Source: Dermacentor variabilis (lineage: Eukaryota > Arthropoda > Arachnida > Ixodida > Ixodidae). Taken from it: a stretch of 64,000 nucleotides of DNA. Every line of letters begins with the position of its first letter. Position 1 is the first letter of the stretch. Under the pieces are notes generated by a model, which saw only the letters and a program-made list of their open reading frames with translations, was not told the origin of the DNA and searched no databases. The stretch is taken from NCBI RefSeq assembly GCF_050947875.1, contig NC_134570.1, positions 229,819,265-229,883,264 on the forward strand, given 5' to 3'. A program made the position numbers and the translations under genes. Below, piece by piece: positions 9,213 to 21,329 of the stretch.

Positions 9213-12200
9213 CAGATCTTAGTATAGTTTCCGTGTCTATACTGCCCGAACTCAAATGGGAAGTTACGAGCAATCTTTACGGGAGCGATCACTTCCCCGT
9301 ACTGCTAAGAACATCTAAGAAAATAAATTTCCCCCACAAGCTCCTAGGTGGAAGATAGATACAGCCGATTGGGAGAAATTTCGAACTCTATCTAGCATCT
9401 CATGGGCTGATATGTCTTCTTTAGAAATTGATGCGGCTGTGAAGTATTTTACAGCGTTCATAATAAATGCCGCATCTAAATGCATATATGGCGGAAGTGG
9501 TTTGGCATGCAGACGTCGTGTCCCGTGGTGGGACGACGAATGTAGGATCGCTCGTAAGAAACAGAACAAAGCGTGGGGGTTGCTATGCGCTTCCCCCACT
9601 GCAGAGAATCTTATCAACTTTAAGAAAGTAAAATCTCAAGGCAGGAGAACCCGCAGGCAGGCCAGAAGAGAAAGTTGGCAGAACATTTTATCGAGTATTA
9701 ACTCATTTACAGATGAGGCCAAAGTCTGGAACAGGGTAAATAGAATCAAAGGTCGACCAACGTACTCACTCCCTCTGGTAAATGCACAGGGCGATACACT
9801 GCAAGATCAGGCAGACTCACTTGGGGAGCACTTTGAAAGTGTGTCAAGTCCAACAAATTATTCACAATCCTTTCTCAAATACAAACAAATAGAAGAATGT
9901 AAGCCACTCATAAGAAAATGTCGACAGAATAAACCATATAACTGTCCTTTTAGTATTGCCGAGTTCAGAGCTGCCTTGAGATCATGCAAGAGCTCCGCAC
10001 CGGGTTCTGACAGAATCATGTATGAAATGATCAAAAACCTACATAACCCAAGTTACACTACTCACAATTTTCAACACCATTTGGGCTGCAGGATACTTTC
10101 CAACTGCATGGAAAGAAGCAATTGTGGTCCCTGTTTTGAAGCAGGGGAAAGACCCATCCATGGCGGAAAGCTATCGCCCTATAGCTCTTACAAGCTGCCT
10201 GTGTAAGGTTTTTGAAAAAATGATTAATCGCAGACTAATACATTTCCTTGAACTCAACAATATACTTGATCCCTATCAGTGTGGCTTCAGAGAAGGCCTG
10301 TCGACAACAGATCACCTGGTACGCATTGAAGGATATATTCGGGACGCATTTGTACATAAGCAGTTTTTCATGTCAATATTCCTTGACATGGAGAAGGCAT
10401 ATGACACAACATGGCACTACGGCATCTTGCGAGACTTGTCAGAAATGGACATCTGTGACAATATGCTGAAAATAATTGAAAGCTATTTGTTGAATCGCAT
10501 CTTCCGAGGGAAAATCGGCAACGTATTGTCGCGACCTTTCAGACAAGAAACAGGCGTACCACAGAGAGGCGTGCTGAGCTGTATGCTCTTCATTGTGAAG
10601 ATGAACACGCTTTGTGCTTCGCTACCACATGCCATTCTTTATTCTGTCTACGTTGACGACATTCAAATCGGCTTCAAATCCTGTAACCTCTCAGTATGCG
10701 AGAAACAGGTGCAGCAGGGCTTGAACAAGATTTCCAAGTGGGCAGACAAAAACGGATTTAAAATCAACCCCCACAAAAGATCTTGTGTTCTTTTTACAAG
10801 AAAGAGAGGCCTGGTTCCGGATCCTTCCTTAGAACTGTGTGGACACCAAATACCTATCAACAAAGAGCACAAATTCCTGGGTATTATACTTGACTACAGA
10901 CTCACTTTCATTCCGCACATTAAATATCTGAAAGAAAAATGTCTAAAAACAATGAACTTAATGAAACTTCTATCCCAGACTACATGGGGTAGTGACAGGA
11001 AGTGTTTAATGAACCTATACAAGAGCCTAATTCGGTCTCGATTGGATTATGGTGCCGTGATCTATCATTCTGCAGCCCCAAGCACGCTAAAGATGCTAGA
11101 TCCGGTCCACCATCTAGGAATCCGACTGGCCACTGGAGCTTTCAGAACAAGTCCCATTGAAAGTTTATATGCAGAATCAAATGAGTGGTCACTTCATCTG
11201 CAGAGAACATACATCAGCCAAACATATTTTCTGAAAGTCCACTCTAATCCTCAACATCCCTGTTTTAATACCATTAACGATATGACATATGCTACACTCT
11301 TTCATAATCGTCCCTCCGTAAGACAGCCTTTCTCACTGCGTGTGAGGGAGCTTAGTGATGAAATGCATGTCCCACGCCTCGAGCTCCGCCTGATGCATCC
11401 AGCCAAGCTGCTACCTCCCTGGGAGTGGCAGCTCATACAATGCGATATATCTTTCGTGAAAGTCACAAAGCATGCTCCAGAGATTGAAATCCAAATGCAT
11501 TTCCGGGAACTCCAGTACAAATACTCCTGCACAGAGTTCTACACAGATGCATCGAAGTCACGCGAAGGAGTGTCCTATGCAGCCGTAGGTCCATCCTTCT
11601 CGGAATCCGATGTACTACATCCGGAAACCAGTATCTTTACAGCTGAGGCCTACGCACTGTTGTCGGTTGTAAAGCATATAAAGAAATCAAAACTACAGAA
11701 ATCAGTTGTATATACGGACTCCCTTAGTGTTGTGAAGGCCTTGATGTCATTCTGTAACCACAAAAATCCAGTAATTAATGAACTCTACTCTGTCCTGTGC
11801 AAAGCACATACATCTAACCAACATGTGATTATATGCTGGGTGGCTGGACATAGGGGCATCGCGGGTAACGTTCTAGCGGACCAGATGGCCACATCAATTT
11901 CAATGCATGCAGTTAAACCTACTGCTTCCGTCTTTGTCACAGACCTGAAGCCTTTCTTAAGAAGAAAACTGCGAAACTAGTGGCAACGCTTGTGGGACCT
12001 GGAAACAGATAATAAGCTGCATGTAATAAAGCCACAATTAGGTTTCTGGCCTCCTGTAACAATATCACGCCGGACAGATGTCCTATTCTGCCGTCTAAGA
12101 ATAGGACACACATTTGGCACACATAACTTTTTACTCACGGGAAACGAGCCTCTAACCTGTGGTAGATGCGGGGAGAGGCTGACCGTCCTCCACGTCCTAC

Positions 12201-12742
12201 TGGAGTGTCGGGAAGCCGAATCTGAAAGAAAGAAACATTTTCTCTTAGCATACCGGCAGCACATCCCCCTTCATCCTGTTATGTTACTTGGTCCAGAACC
12301 ACTCTTTGACACCAACGCAGGTTTTTTGAAAGATGTTGTGTCGCATGTTATTAGCCCCACACTTCGTAACGCCTCCTCTCCTCAGAGGATGCCACTGCGA
12401 TAATTGTTTTGCATAGCACATGCCTCCAGGCCCTTGCGCTTCAAGGGCCCTAAGGAGGCAGTAGTGCTCTAGCATTTCTTATAATCAGATATATTTTACC
12501 TATCGTATCATTCTTTTTAAATGCATCTAAATGTTCATAGTACAAGTCATACGTCATCGCCATAATTTTATTATACAGATTTTACGCACTTTAGAGTGTA
12601 TATTTTAAGGCCCCTTTACAGCCACGTCACACCAACTTCATAGCAATCATAATTACACTGCAAACTCATTAGCACAGACATGGCGCTCTTTGGCCATACC
12701 TGGCCCTTGCGCCATAAAACCCCATACATCATCATCACCATA
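9213..12742 (+). mobile_element. I-type LINE copy 1, 5'-truncated
   Basis: Begins within the endonuclease domain, just upstream of its YGSDHFPVL motif, and runs to the 3' tail (GCGCCATAAAACCCCATACA then CATCATCATCACC). The start is set by loss of similarity to copies 3 and 4 upstream of about 9213. It cut into the Gypsy A LTR. The 3' UTR shares the block ending GGCCATACCTGGCCCTTGCG with the other copies. No target duplication could be identified, because the 3' tail runs straight into LINE copy 2. Confidence 0.85.
9230..12403 (+). pseudogene. LINE copy 1 ORF2 (endonuclease end, RT, RNase H)
   Basis: Pol protein of an RNase H-bearing I-type LINE. Domains in order: the end of the APE endonuclease (YGSDHFP) and a linker (VPWWDDECRIARKKQNKAWG). 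The reverse transcriptase spans about 9960-10900, with YRPIALTSCLCKVFEKM, palm DMEKAYDTTW and catalytic YVDDIQIGF. RNase H spans about 11520-11920, with FYTDASKS, TAEAYALL, VYTDSLSVV and WVAGHRGIAGN. The C-terminal zinc knuckle is CGRCGERLTVLHVLLEC. A frameshift near 10050-10120 separates the linker frame from an uninterrupted 618-codon RT-RNase H frame. A TAG at 11978-11980 precedes the last 140 codons, which continue in the same frame class. Two lesions plus the 5' truncation make it non-functional, but this is one of the better preserved copies. Confidence 0.9.
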
Positions 12743-12862
12743 TTTGGTTACAGTGACAGTGTACGGCTGGCGTCGTGCAGGCTTGAACACAAGCTCTGCC
12801 GCGTCTCCCCGTTGGGCTCCGTGGGGGGCGGTCGGCGCTGTTGCCGAACATACACATTTTTC

Positions 12863-14050
12863 TCATGGCAGCGCAAGCCTCTATTCTCTATGATCAGCGT
12901 CTGAAAAGATGCCGCACCAATGCAACGTTCCAGTTCTCTTTTCGGAGCAACGCTCCATCATTTCCCAAGTTCTATGTACTTCACAGCGAAAACAATGTAC
13001 CAGTGAGAAAGCTCACTCCATTCCTAGTGGCCAAGTGTCTAAAAGAAAAAATCGGACCTACATGCAAAGCCTCAAAAATGTCTAGCGGGGACCTCCTTCT
13101 AGAACTAAATGACAAAGATCAAGCGCAAATGCTCACAGAACTTACTAGTATTGGTAACGCAACAGTGACAATTTCACTGCACAGAACACTAAATACAACC
13201 AGGGGTGTGATATCAGAGGAAGATTTTATTGGCTTAAGCGATGAAGAACTGCTGGAAGGTTTCCAGGAACAAAATGTTACCAAAGTCCAAAAAATTGTCA
13301 TCCGCAGGAACGACCAAGAAATCCCCACAAAACATGTTATACTCACCTTCGGAACAAGTGTAATGCCTACCTCGCTGGATGCAGGTTATGTAAAGGTGAC
13401 TGTTAGGCCATATATCCCGAACCCTAGACGATGTTTCAAATGCCAAAGGTTTGGACATGCTTCGCATGCATGTCGAGGATGAACTACTTGTGCTAAATGC
13501 AGCTCCAACGATCATCAAACTGACAATTGCACCTCTTCCCCACTTTGCGTTAACTGCAAGGGAGATCATCCAGCTTATTTGCAGTTCTGCCCTTGCTGTA
13601 AAGACGAAAAAGTAATTGCTTTAACTGTCAAAGAAAAAAATCTCATTCTATGAAGCCAGAAAGCGGCTATCGTACCTTCCGCGTAGAAGCTACGCCGTTG
13701 TGACGCAGATGGGAGCAGCGTCACAGAGGTCTCAGACGTCCTCCGAGGCCTCGCATAGTGGTCCCGCAGTGACCCCTCCCGCCCCCATGGTGGAAGCAGC
13801 CGGCGCTGCTCCATCCTCTTCAAAGGCCCCGCAGACACCACTCCCTCAGGGCCCTAAGACCAAGCAAACTCCAAGGCCCGAGACACGTGTCTCGGCGCCA
13901 AACTCTCGGTCCTCCAGCGCCTTAGAGAGAGCGATGGAGGTCAAAACAAAAACCCTGGTGTCATCGACACCGAAGGACAAGCGCTCTCTCGAGCGCGGTA
14001 AGAGGGACAAAATCCGAATAACCTCCCAAAATAAGAAGGCTATAACCTAA
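12863..14050 (+). pseudogene. LINE copy 2 ORF1, Gag-like zinc-knuckle protein
   Basis: Nucleic-acid-binding ORF1 of the LINE. From the ATG at 12863 it has a gag-like N-terminal region (about residues 25-190, with SEEDFIGLSDEELLEGFQEQ). A triple CCHC array follows: CFKCQRFGHASHACRG, CAKCSSNDHQTDNC and CVNCKGDHPAYLQFCP. A stop codon at 13480-13482 falls between the first and second knuckles. A frameshift near 13650 leads to a proline/serine-rich, then basic C-terminal part (13700-14050) rich in S, P, K and R. The same layout is seen in ORF1 of copies 3 and 4. It is inactive through the stop and the frameshift. Confidence 0.85.
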
Positions 14051-14154
14051 GGGTTATAGCTCCGTTGTATCTGCCTTCTTCAGATCCATGTCACCTAACA
14101 TATTTCTTATCTCCCATTCACTCGTTAATATCATTTCTTGCCCTTCAATTTTAT

Positions 14155-17051
14155 AATGGCTTTTATGATTCATTTGAATTGTAGAGGTCTCTTACATAAC
14201 TTAGGTGACATAAAAGACCTGTTATTTAACTTCTCTCCCGTAGCATTAATCTTACAGGAAACAAACCTAGGTAAAAAGCACAAAGAACATATTAAAAGGC
14301 TTCACTGTTGTACGGCGCGACCGTACTCAGGCCATCCGGCTTTCGGGTGGTGTAGCTATTGTTCTACAGAGAGGCATTGCAGCTAGAGAAGTTGTTATTA
14401 ATACTCACTTAGAAGCCGTTGCTGTCACGGTTTTATCACACAAAACCATTACCATTTGTTCAGTATACATTCCACCACATGCACATTTTACTCAAAGAGA
14501 TCTGGAGTTAATTTTAAACCAGCTACGTAAACCTTTTTTAATAGTGGGTGATTTTATCTCTCATAACATATTATGGGGTAGTAAAACAACTGACACCAGG
14601 AGACAAACACTTGAAGATTTTATCCTGACAAAGGAAATATGCCTTTTAAACACTGGTGCGGCAACTTACTGCTCCCCAAGCACAGGAGCTATGAGCTGTC
14701 TAGATCTGGCACTGTGCACTCCATCTCTCTTGATCGATTTTAAATGGAGTGTTATTAACAATCCTTATGGCAGTGATCACATGCCCGGCATTATTAAAAG
14801 AACATCTCCTTTCCCTACAGTACCATTAGGATCACCTCGTTGGAAACTCCATCTCGCAGACTGGCCTCTCCTCACCTCAGCGAGAAGGCCAGTCTGGGTG
14901 ACATATCAGATGATCAAACGATAGACGAAATGAACGAAAAGATTATTGCCTCCATACTTGCTGCAGCAGAACAGACAATCTCGCAATCCTCCGGCTTCCT
15001 AAGGAAAACACTAAAACCCTGGTGGACTAGTGAATGTACACAAACTAAAGAAGCACAAAACAAAGCGTGGGGTATCTTTCGGCGATACCCCAACACAAGA
15101 TAACCTCCTATATTTCAAAAAAGCAAAGGTGAAAGCCAGGTACACGCGTAGGCAAGCCAAAAGAGACAGTCTTGGCAAATGTATGTATCCTCCATCAATA
15201 GCTCAATAACATCCAAAAGAATGTGGGATCAGCTTCGTAAGTTTAGAAGCGAGTACGCCCCTTATACGATCCCCGTACTCTCACCTCCAGGTACACAAAC
15301 GAATTTAAAAGAACAAGCAGACATATTAGGGCAGCATTTCCATAACATATCAAGCTCACTAAACTACTCCACTGAATTTCAAAAGTATAAACAATCAGCA
15401 GAAAAACAAAAGCTTCTGACAACAGGAAGTTCCGAGAGACCATATAATGCCCCCTTAACACTTCCGGAAATCAACAGAGTACTCACTAATGGCAAAAAAA
15501 CAGCGCCAGGTCCGGACAGAGTACATTACACAATGCTCGCACACCTATCTCCAAAAGCAGTTAAGACATTGCTCCGCTTTTTCAACGTAATCTGGGAAAC
15601 AGGAAAAATGACGATTGAGCGGAAAAAAGCCATTATAAACCCTTTCTTGAAAGCTGGAAAGCATCCTACAACAGCTACCAGCTACCGACCTATAGCACTC
15701 ACAAGCTGTCTTGCCAAGTCCTATGAATCCATTATAAACATCAGATTGGCATACGTCCTTGAAACTGAGAACCTGCTCAATAATCATCAGTGTGGGTACA
15801 AGAAAGGCTGCTCTACAACAGATCATCTAGTTCGGCTGGAACACGAGATACGTGTGGCCTTTCTACACAAACAATATTGTCTCACTGTTTTCTTTGATTT
15901 ATAAAAGGCATATGACACAGCATGGAGGTATGGTATCTTAAGGAATTTAGCGGATTTAGGGATCTGTGGTAAAATGCTTAAATGTCTTGCTGATTTCATG
16001 CCCGATCAAACATTTCAAGTGCGTTTAGGAATGGTGCTGTCCCGCGTATTTATTCAAAAAAACGCTGTACCTCAGGGATGCGTATTAAGCACAACATTGT
16101 TTGTTGTGAAAATGAACTCTCTGAATAATGTGATTCCATCCTCTGTAATGCATTCCTTATATGTGGATGATCTACAAATTGCGTGTCGTGCATCGAACAT
16201 GGCAACCTGCGAACAACAAATCCAAATTACATTAAACAAACTAATGCAGTGGGCATCTGAAAATGACTTTTGCTTCTCAAGTGAAAAAACTATTAGTGTT
16301 GTCTTTACACAAAAAAGAGGCCTACAACCAGATCCCATCCTTAAATTACAGGAAGCCACACTACCAGTAAAACAAGAACACAAGTTTCTGGGTGTTCTGT
16401 TTGATAAAAAGTTGAACTTTCTTGCACACATCAATAGTATTAAAATCAAAGCGAACAATGCACTTAAAATTCTAAAAATCCTCTCCCGGAAACGGTGGGG
16501 CTCTGACCGTAAATGCCTGCTACACATCTACCGCACCATATTAGACTATGGTAGCATCATATATGGTTCAGCCAGAATATCTAACATCCGACGACTTGAT
16601 CCAGTTCATAACCTAGGACTACGACTGGCATGCGGTGCTTACAGAACATCACCTGTCCAGAGCTTACATGTTGAATGTAATCAGCCTCCTTTACAGCATC
16701 GCAGAGCGCTACTAACTTCTTCCTACATACTCGGAATCCGATCCTCACCACAACACATATGCTACAACATCGTCACACAGTGCAGCTCACGCTTACATTA
16801 TACAAATAAATCAAACATGATTAGGCCACTTATCCTGCTATATGAGGAATACTGTTGGGATTATGACATCCCTCGCAAAGTCCTCCAGGTTGCCAGAAAG
16901 CCAGAACGTTTGCCTCCGTGGTATGATTTCACGCCGTTAGCTGACTGGACACTAACACATTTAAAGAAAAGAGAGACACCACAGGAACACATCATACAAG
17001 AATTCCGTGCTCTTCAAAACAAGTATAAAGATTACATGGAATTTTTACTGA
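14155..17051 (+). pseudogene. LINE copy 2 ORF2, 5' part (endonuclease and RT)
   Basis: Begins with an APE-type endonuclease: LNCRGLLHNLGDIKDLLF, catalytic-region LILQETNLG, then VGDFISHNILWGS where the family has GDFNAHN, and YGSDHMPGI. The RT follows: YRPIALTSCLAKSYESI, palm FDL*KAYDTAW with a TAA stop at 15901-15903 inside the palm motif, and catalytic YVDDLQIACRA. The thumb/connection runs to RLPPWYDFTPL. The RNase H domain is just beginning (FRALQNKYKDYMEF) when Tigger C interrupts it. Frameshifts lie near 14340, 14890 and 15100. RNase H resumes at 18444, 30869 and 31915. Confidence 0.85.
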
Positions 17052-17053
17052 TA

Positions 17054-18441
17054 CAGTCGAACCCGACTATATCGAACCCGTTTACATCGAATTATTCTGT
17101 ATATCGAACAATTTCTGGTCACGGTATAGTTACAATGAGTATATATAGCAAAAATTACGCTTACATCGAACAAATATTGCAGCGACTCCCGATATATCGA
17201 ACCGTCAAGCGGCGGAAAAGTGCCCCCAGAAGTTGGCTTTCCCTCGCGGTAGCGGGGAAACCCGGCGGCGCGGCTCCATCCAACCGCTCTCCCTACCGTG
17301 CCCGCGCTGCCTCGGGCTGTTCGGGCGAGCCGTCGACACTCCCCCTGTCGCGCATAGTGGAGTCTATTAGGCCACATCCTCCCTCTTTCTCTCTCTCATC
17401 TTTCACTTCCCACTCTCTCTCCCCTGACGACGCTTCGCCGTGTTCCCTCACGGGTTGTAGAATCAAGCGTCCTTCCTTTCTTTAGACCACTATCTATCGA
17501 CACTCCCCAGCAAAAAAATGATCCTGGCCCGCCTACAGCGCTTGCTCAGACAGCCAATCAGAGGCTCTTGTGCTCTGTTCGTGCAAGATGGCGTAAGTGC
17601 AAGTTGTCAGGCTGGTTTTCTGGTTTATCGTGTTTGCGCCTTGTGGGACTTCTCCCGCAGTGTTGCCGTGATGGAGAAGCAGAATTCGCCTTTCGTCGTG
17701 AAGCTCGAAATCATAAATCGCGTCGAACGCGATGAGAAGTTGGATGGCCCCGCAGCGTGCAAGATTCCGAGGAGCACTCTCGGCACGGTTAGGGCTAAAG
17801 TGACCCGACTCGCAACCCGGTGCCCGTGGCGCCCGACGCGTACGCACGGCCGTGTGCGAGGGGTTCTTCATACGTGCCGGTTTCCGCGTGCTCGGTGATG
17901 ACTGTAAATTCTGATGAATGCGACAAAGCCGTTGCCGGTGTTGCCGAAGTTTGGAGCGAGCTGTCAAAATTTCCGGAACATTCGAATCAACGGCGGACGA
18001 CTTTGTCAGTGCAGATGATGGTGTCGCCACCACGGGAGAGCCCGGAAACGAAGACTACATCGCCGACATCGTACCGAGCACAAATGAAAGTAGGCACGTT
18101 GAGGAAAGCAACTGCGGTCCTTTGGCCACATCCTCCGAAGTGATTGGTGCACTCGCATTAGTCCGGTGCTTCTGCGCGAATGCGGAAGGTTGCGGCCTCA
18201 GCTGCTCCGACTCCTTAGACAACGTGGGGAAGTACGTGCGTCGCAGGCAGCGAAATTGCCCGAGCAGAAGAAAATGCAGGACTAATTTATGCGAAACTAA
18301 GCTAGTTTCTTCAATAAAGTGATTTTATAAATGGTATGTGCTTTTATGACATCCAATTATTTAGCAGGCTTATATCGAATTATGCTCTATATCGAACTGA
18401 TGGGCGTTTTTTTGCGAGTTCGATATAGCCGGGTTTGACTG
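17054..18441 (+). mobile_element. Tigger C, internally deleted pogo-type element in LINE copy 2
   Basis: Clear terminal inverted repeats: left CAGTCGAACCCGACTATATC and, on the complementary strand of the right end, CAGTCAAACCCGGCTATATC. Each is flanked by TA (17052-17053, 18442-18443). The 1,388-bp element keeps an N-terminal piece of transposase (17671 on: MEKQNSPFVVKLEIINRVER, then IPRSTLGTV) and a C-terminal piece (LVRCFCANAEGC ... DSLDNVGKYVRRRQ, about 18150-18260). The DDE catalytic core between them is missing. It is therefore a deletion derivative that would depend on a full Tigger for movement. Confidence 0.9.
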
Positions 18442-18443
18442 TA

Positions 18444-18491
18444 GCTCTAAAACGAAAAACCATGTGCGTGTTGAGGCTGTAACAGAAAATT
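18444..18491 (+). pseudogene. LINE copy 2 RNase H, 48-bp middle scrap
   Basis: Between Tigger C and the start of LINE copy 3 lies a 48-bp scrap of copy 2. Read with the sequence before Tigger C it gives TDSSKTKN, which matches FYTDASKS of copy 1 (first RNase H aspartate). It ends in RVEAVTEN, and that reading continues in frame at 30869. One base is missing at the left, giving a frameshift. Confidence 0.8.
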
Positions 18492-19020
18492 ACCCGCAGG
18501 GGCGTCTGCATCAGCAGGCGTTTGGTGTGTTGCGACACCACGTACCCGAGCACACGAGGGTTGGACCTCCCGCGTGTAGTCGTGCACGGCTTAGCCGTGT
18601 CGGGGGAAAGGGGGATCCTGGGGGTTGAGCTGATGCTGGGTGTTTGGACCTTTAAGGCCCCCCCGGCGGAGGCAACACACCTCTTTGGCCTCTCCTTCAC
18701 GTAGACAGCGCCCCCGGACTGACCCATCCGGGAAAAACCAGCAGTCGCCTATTTCCTGTCTCTCTCTCCCTCCAGCCTTCGTCTTTCTCTGACTTTTCAT
18801 CTTTCCTGTCTTCTCCTAGCTTCCGCTTACTTCCAATTTTTCCAGGCAGCAAGGGTTAACCTTGTGTGAATAGCCAACCTAGGTTATTTCATATTCGGTT
18901 ATAGTAATTACGTACAGCCGGCATTTGCAGGACCTGTTTTTGCAGTTCCTGTAGTGTCCGCTTGTAGGGCTCCACGGTGGGTGGCTGGCGTTATTGCCGA
19001 AAACTACGCACTCCTCTATG
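18492..19020 (+). promoter_or_regulatory. LINE copy 3 5' UTR
   Basis: GC-rich 5' leader with two back-to-back stems near its start. CGTCTGC/GCAGGCG has an ATCA loop (about 18502-18519), and TGGTGT/ACACCA follows immediately. Farther in are a C/T-rich tract (18750-18830) and a motif shared with copies 2 and 4 (GGTTATAGTAATTACG here). LINEs of this class usually carry an internal promoter in this region. That role is inference; only the structure and its repetition in copy 4 are seen. Confidence 0.55.
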
Positions 19021-19307
19021 GATAATTCCTTCCCTCAACTGCCTGATCGCCCTCAGAAAAGAGGGCGCACCGATGAAGTTTTCCAGTATTTTGGCCGGCA
19101 AAAAGAATCCTTCCCGTGTTTCCATGTCATTCATTCTGCAAAACCCGATGAACCAGTACGAAGAATCTCACCCTTCCTTGTTTCCAAGTCATTGACTGAA
19201 GTCTTTGGTCCAGGTTATAAGCCGTCGAGGATGGCAAGCGGTGATCTCGTCTTGGAGCTCCGCGATCAGAAACAATATGAGAAATTGCCAAAACTAGTGT
19301 CATTTGG
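19021..19307 (+). pseudogene. LINE copy 3 ORF1, 5' part
   Basis: The first 96 codons of ORF1 read from ATG 19018-19020 without a stop: MDNSFPQLPDRPQKRG at the start, then FHVIHSAKPDEPVRRISPFL, MASGDLVLELRDQKQ and KLVSFG. At KLVSFG the reading is cut by LINE copy 4 and resumes at 25777. The similarity to copies 2 and 4 (SGDLLLELNDKDQ, CGDLILEIPQKNQ) supports the gag-like N-terminal region. Confidence 0.85.
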
Positions 19308-19470
19308 CTGGCGTCTGCGTCGGCAGGCGTTTGGTGTGTTGCGACACTACGTACCACTACGTACACCATATTTGGTCCCCCGCAGGGGCGTCTGCATCAG
19401 CAGGCGTTTGGTGTGTTGCGACACCACGTACCCGAGCACACGAGGGTCGGACCCTCCCGCGTGTAGCCGT
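19308..19470 (+). repeat. Tandem leader units at the 5' end of LINE copy 4
   Basis: Two consecutive units each carry the hairpin pair: GCGTCTGCGTCGGCAGGCG then TTTGGTGTGTTGCGACAC (19312-19349), and GCGTCTGCATCAGCAGGCG with the same second part (19387-19424). They are about 75 bp apart. The stem bases of the first hairpin are identical, while the loop differs (GTCG versus ATCA). Copy 3 has one unit. This resembles the promoter monomer arrays of some LINE families, but function is not shown. Confidence 0.7.
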
Positions 19471-19915
19471 GCGTGGCTTAGCCGTGTCTGGGGAAAAGGG
19501 GATCCTGGGGGTTGAGCCAATGCCAGGTGTTCGGACTGTTAAGGCCCCCCCGGCGGAGGCAACACACCTCTTTGGCCTCCGCTTCACATGGACAGCACCC
19601 TCGGACTGACCCACCTGGGGAAAATCAACAGTCGCCTTTTCCTGTCCACCTCTTCAACCTTTTTCTTTCCTATCTTCTTTCTTTTACTGTCCTTTCATCT
19701 CTTCTCTTCTGTCACTTCCTAATTTTCCTAGGCAGCTAGGGTTAACCTTGTGTATAATATCCTGTCCTGTCCGCCCTCCCTTGGGTATAATATATTAGGT
19801 TATAGTGGCAATGCACGGTTGGTGCCTGCAGCCTTACGCGTTAAGTCCTGCAGCATCCCCATGTGGGGTCCGTGGTGGGTGGCCGCCATTGCTGCCGAAA
19901 GGAAACTGAAATACT

Positions 19916-21264
19916 ATGGGAACACCCGCATTTCCCCGCCTACTTGATCGTCACCCTCAGAAGAGGAAGCGCACCGAAGACCTGAGCACATGTTTCTCCC
20001 TCACTAAAGAGACCTACCCAAAATACCATGTAGTACACAGTGAGAACCCTGAAAAACTAGCCAGATTCATTTCACCATTCACAGTAGCAAAATCTCTGAC
20101 CGAAGCTTTAGGGTCAGGCTATAAAGTGACTAAAAGGGCTTGTGGAGACCTTATTCTTGAGATCCCTCAGAAAAATCAGTATGAGAAACTAGGCAGGCTT
20201 GTGACATTTGGCAATATAGCAGTCTCTGTTACACCACACAGATCAATGAATAGCTCACGCGGAGTCGTATCAGAGGCAGACCTCCAAGATTTGACGGAAG
20301 CTGAACTCCTGGAAGGGTGGAAAGAACAAAATGTCACCAATGTAAAACGAATTATACTTACATGAGACAACAAGGAAATACCCACGAAGCATCTTGTCCT
20401 AACATTTGCATCCAGCGTTCTGCCAGAAACAATCGAAACAGGATATATCAGGTTAACTCTCTGACCATTTATCCCCAACCCTAGACGGTGTTTCCAATGT
20501 CAGAGGTTTGGCCATGGTCAAACAAATTGTGCAAAGTGTGGAGTCCAGGGCCACTCCTCCGACAACTGCAGTGGCACACCTCACTGTGTGAACTGCAGTG
20601 GTGACCATCCAGCCTACTCATGCTCCTGTCCGAACTAGAAGAAAGAATAAGAAATAATCACCCTCAAAATCAAAGAAAACATTTCGTTTAAGGAAGCCCG
20701 TAAGAGGTGCTCACCTTTCCACAGCACACGTTATGCTGACGCGGCGCGTTGGGGGGCGGCGTCACAGCGGCCAGTGCCAAGTGCCCTGCCTGCGTGCAGC
20801 GAGCAGGTACCTTTGGCTCCTGCCCCCAGGGTAGAAGTAGGTAAGCCTACTCCATCCAACTAGCAAACAGGCCAGGCTACCCTTGCGTTGCCGGCCCCAC
20901 AAGAGTTATCTGCGGCAACCTGCGCTACACGCAGCGATCCCACAGGATTGATAGTGGCCCCGAAGGTAGGCGCAGCCGAGGCTGCCTCAACCTCCCCGGC
21001 CCCTCGCAGCGCTGGCAACAGCCGGCGCAGCGAAATTCCACAGGGAGCCCCATCGACCTCCGGGCTGGTGGGCGCAGGGGTCTTGCCTTCCGAGGTGAGA
21101 CACCCCGAAAAACTTCCCGCTCGCAAAAGCGCCTCACAAGAGGCAATGGACACAACACCTATCCTCACGGCGCACCAAGCGCCTAAGGAGCGGCAAGGCT
21201 CCCTCAAATGTTTCAGAAAAGGTAAAACCCCATTTACAGTGCCTCGAAAGAGCCCTGTAACCTA
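19916..21264 (+). pseudogene. LINE copy 4 ORF1
   Basis: Starts at ATG 19916 (MGTPAFPRLLDRHPQKRKR). It has the gag-like region through SEADLQDLTEAELLEGWKEQ and stops at 20363-20365 (TGA). The same frame continues through SSVLPETIETGYIRLTL and another TGA. The zinc-knuckle region reads CFQCQRFGHGQTNCAKCGVQ, CAKCGVQGHSSDNC and CVNCSGDHPAYSCSC. The first knuckle seems shortened because its last cysteine merges with the second. The Ala/Pro/Ser-rich C-terminal part (about 20888-21264) ends in a basic RKGKTPFTVPRKSPVT. Several stops make it inactive. Confidence 0.85.
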
Positions 21265-21329
21265 ATCTCTGAAATCACTGTAATTAATACTTCTGTTTCC
21301 GTACACACAGCACCTATTTACTTCAAATA

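Noticed and set aside
12743..14050. An independent host gene with CCHC zinc fingers
   Set aside because: The same layout recurs in copies 3 and 4 directly upstream of LINE ORF2, so it is LINE ORF1.
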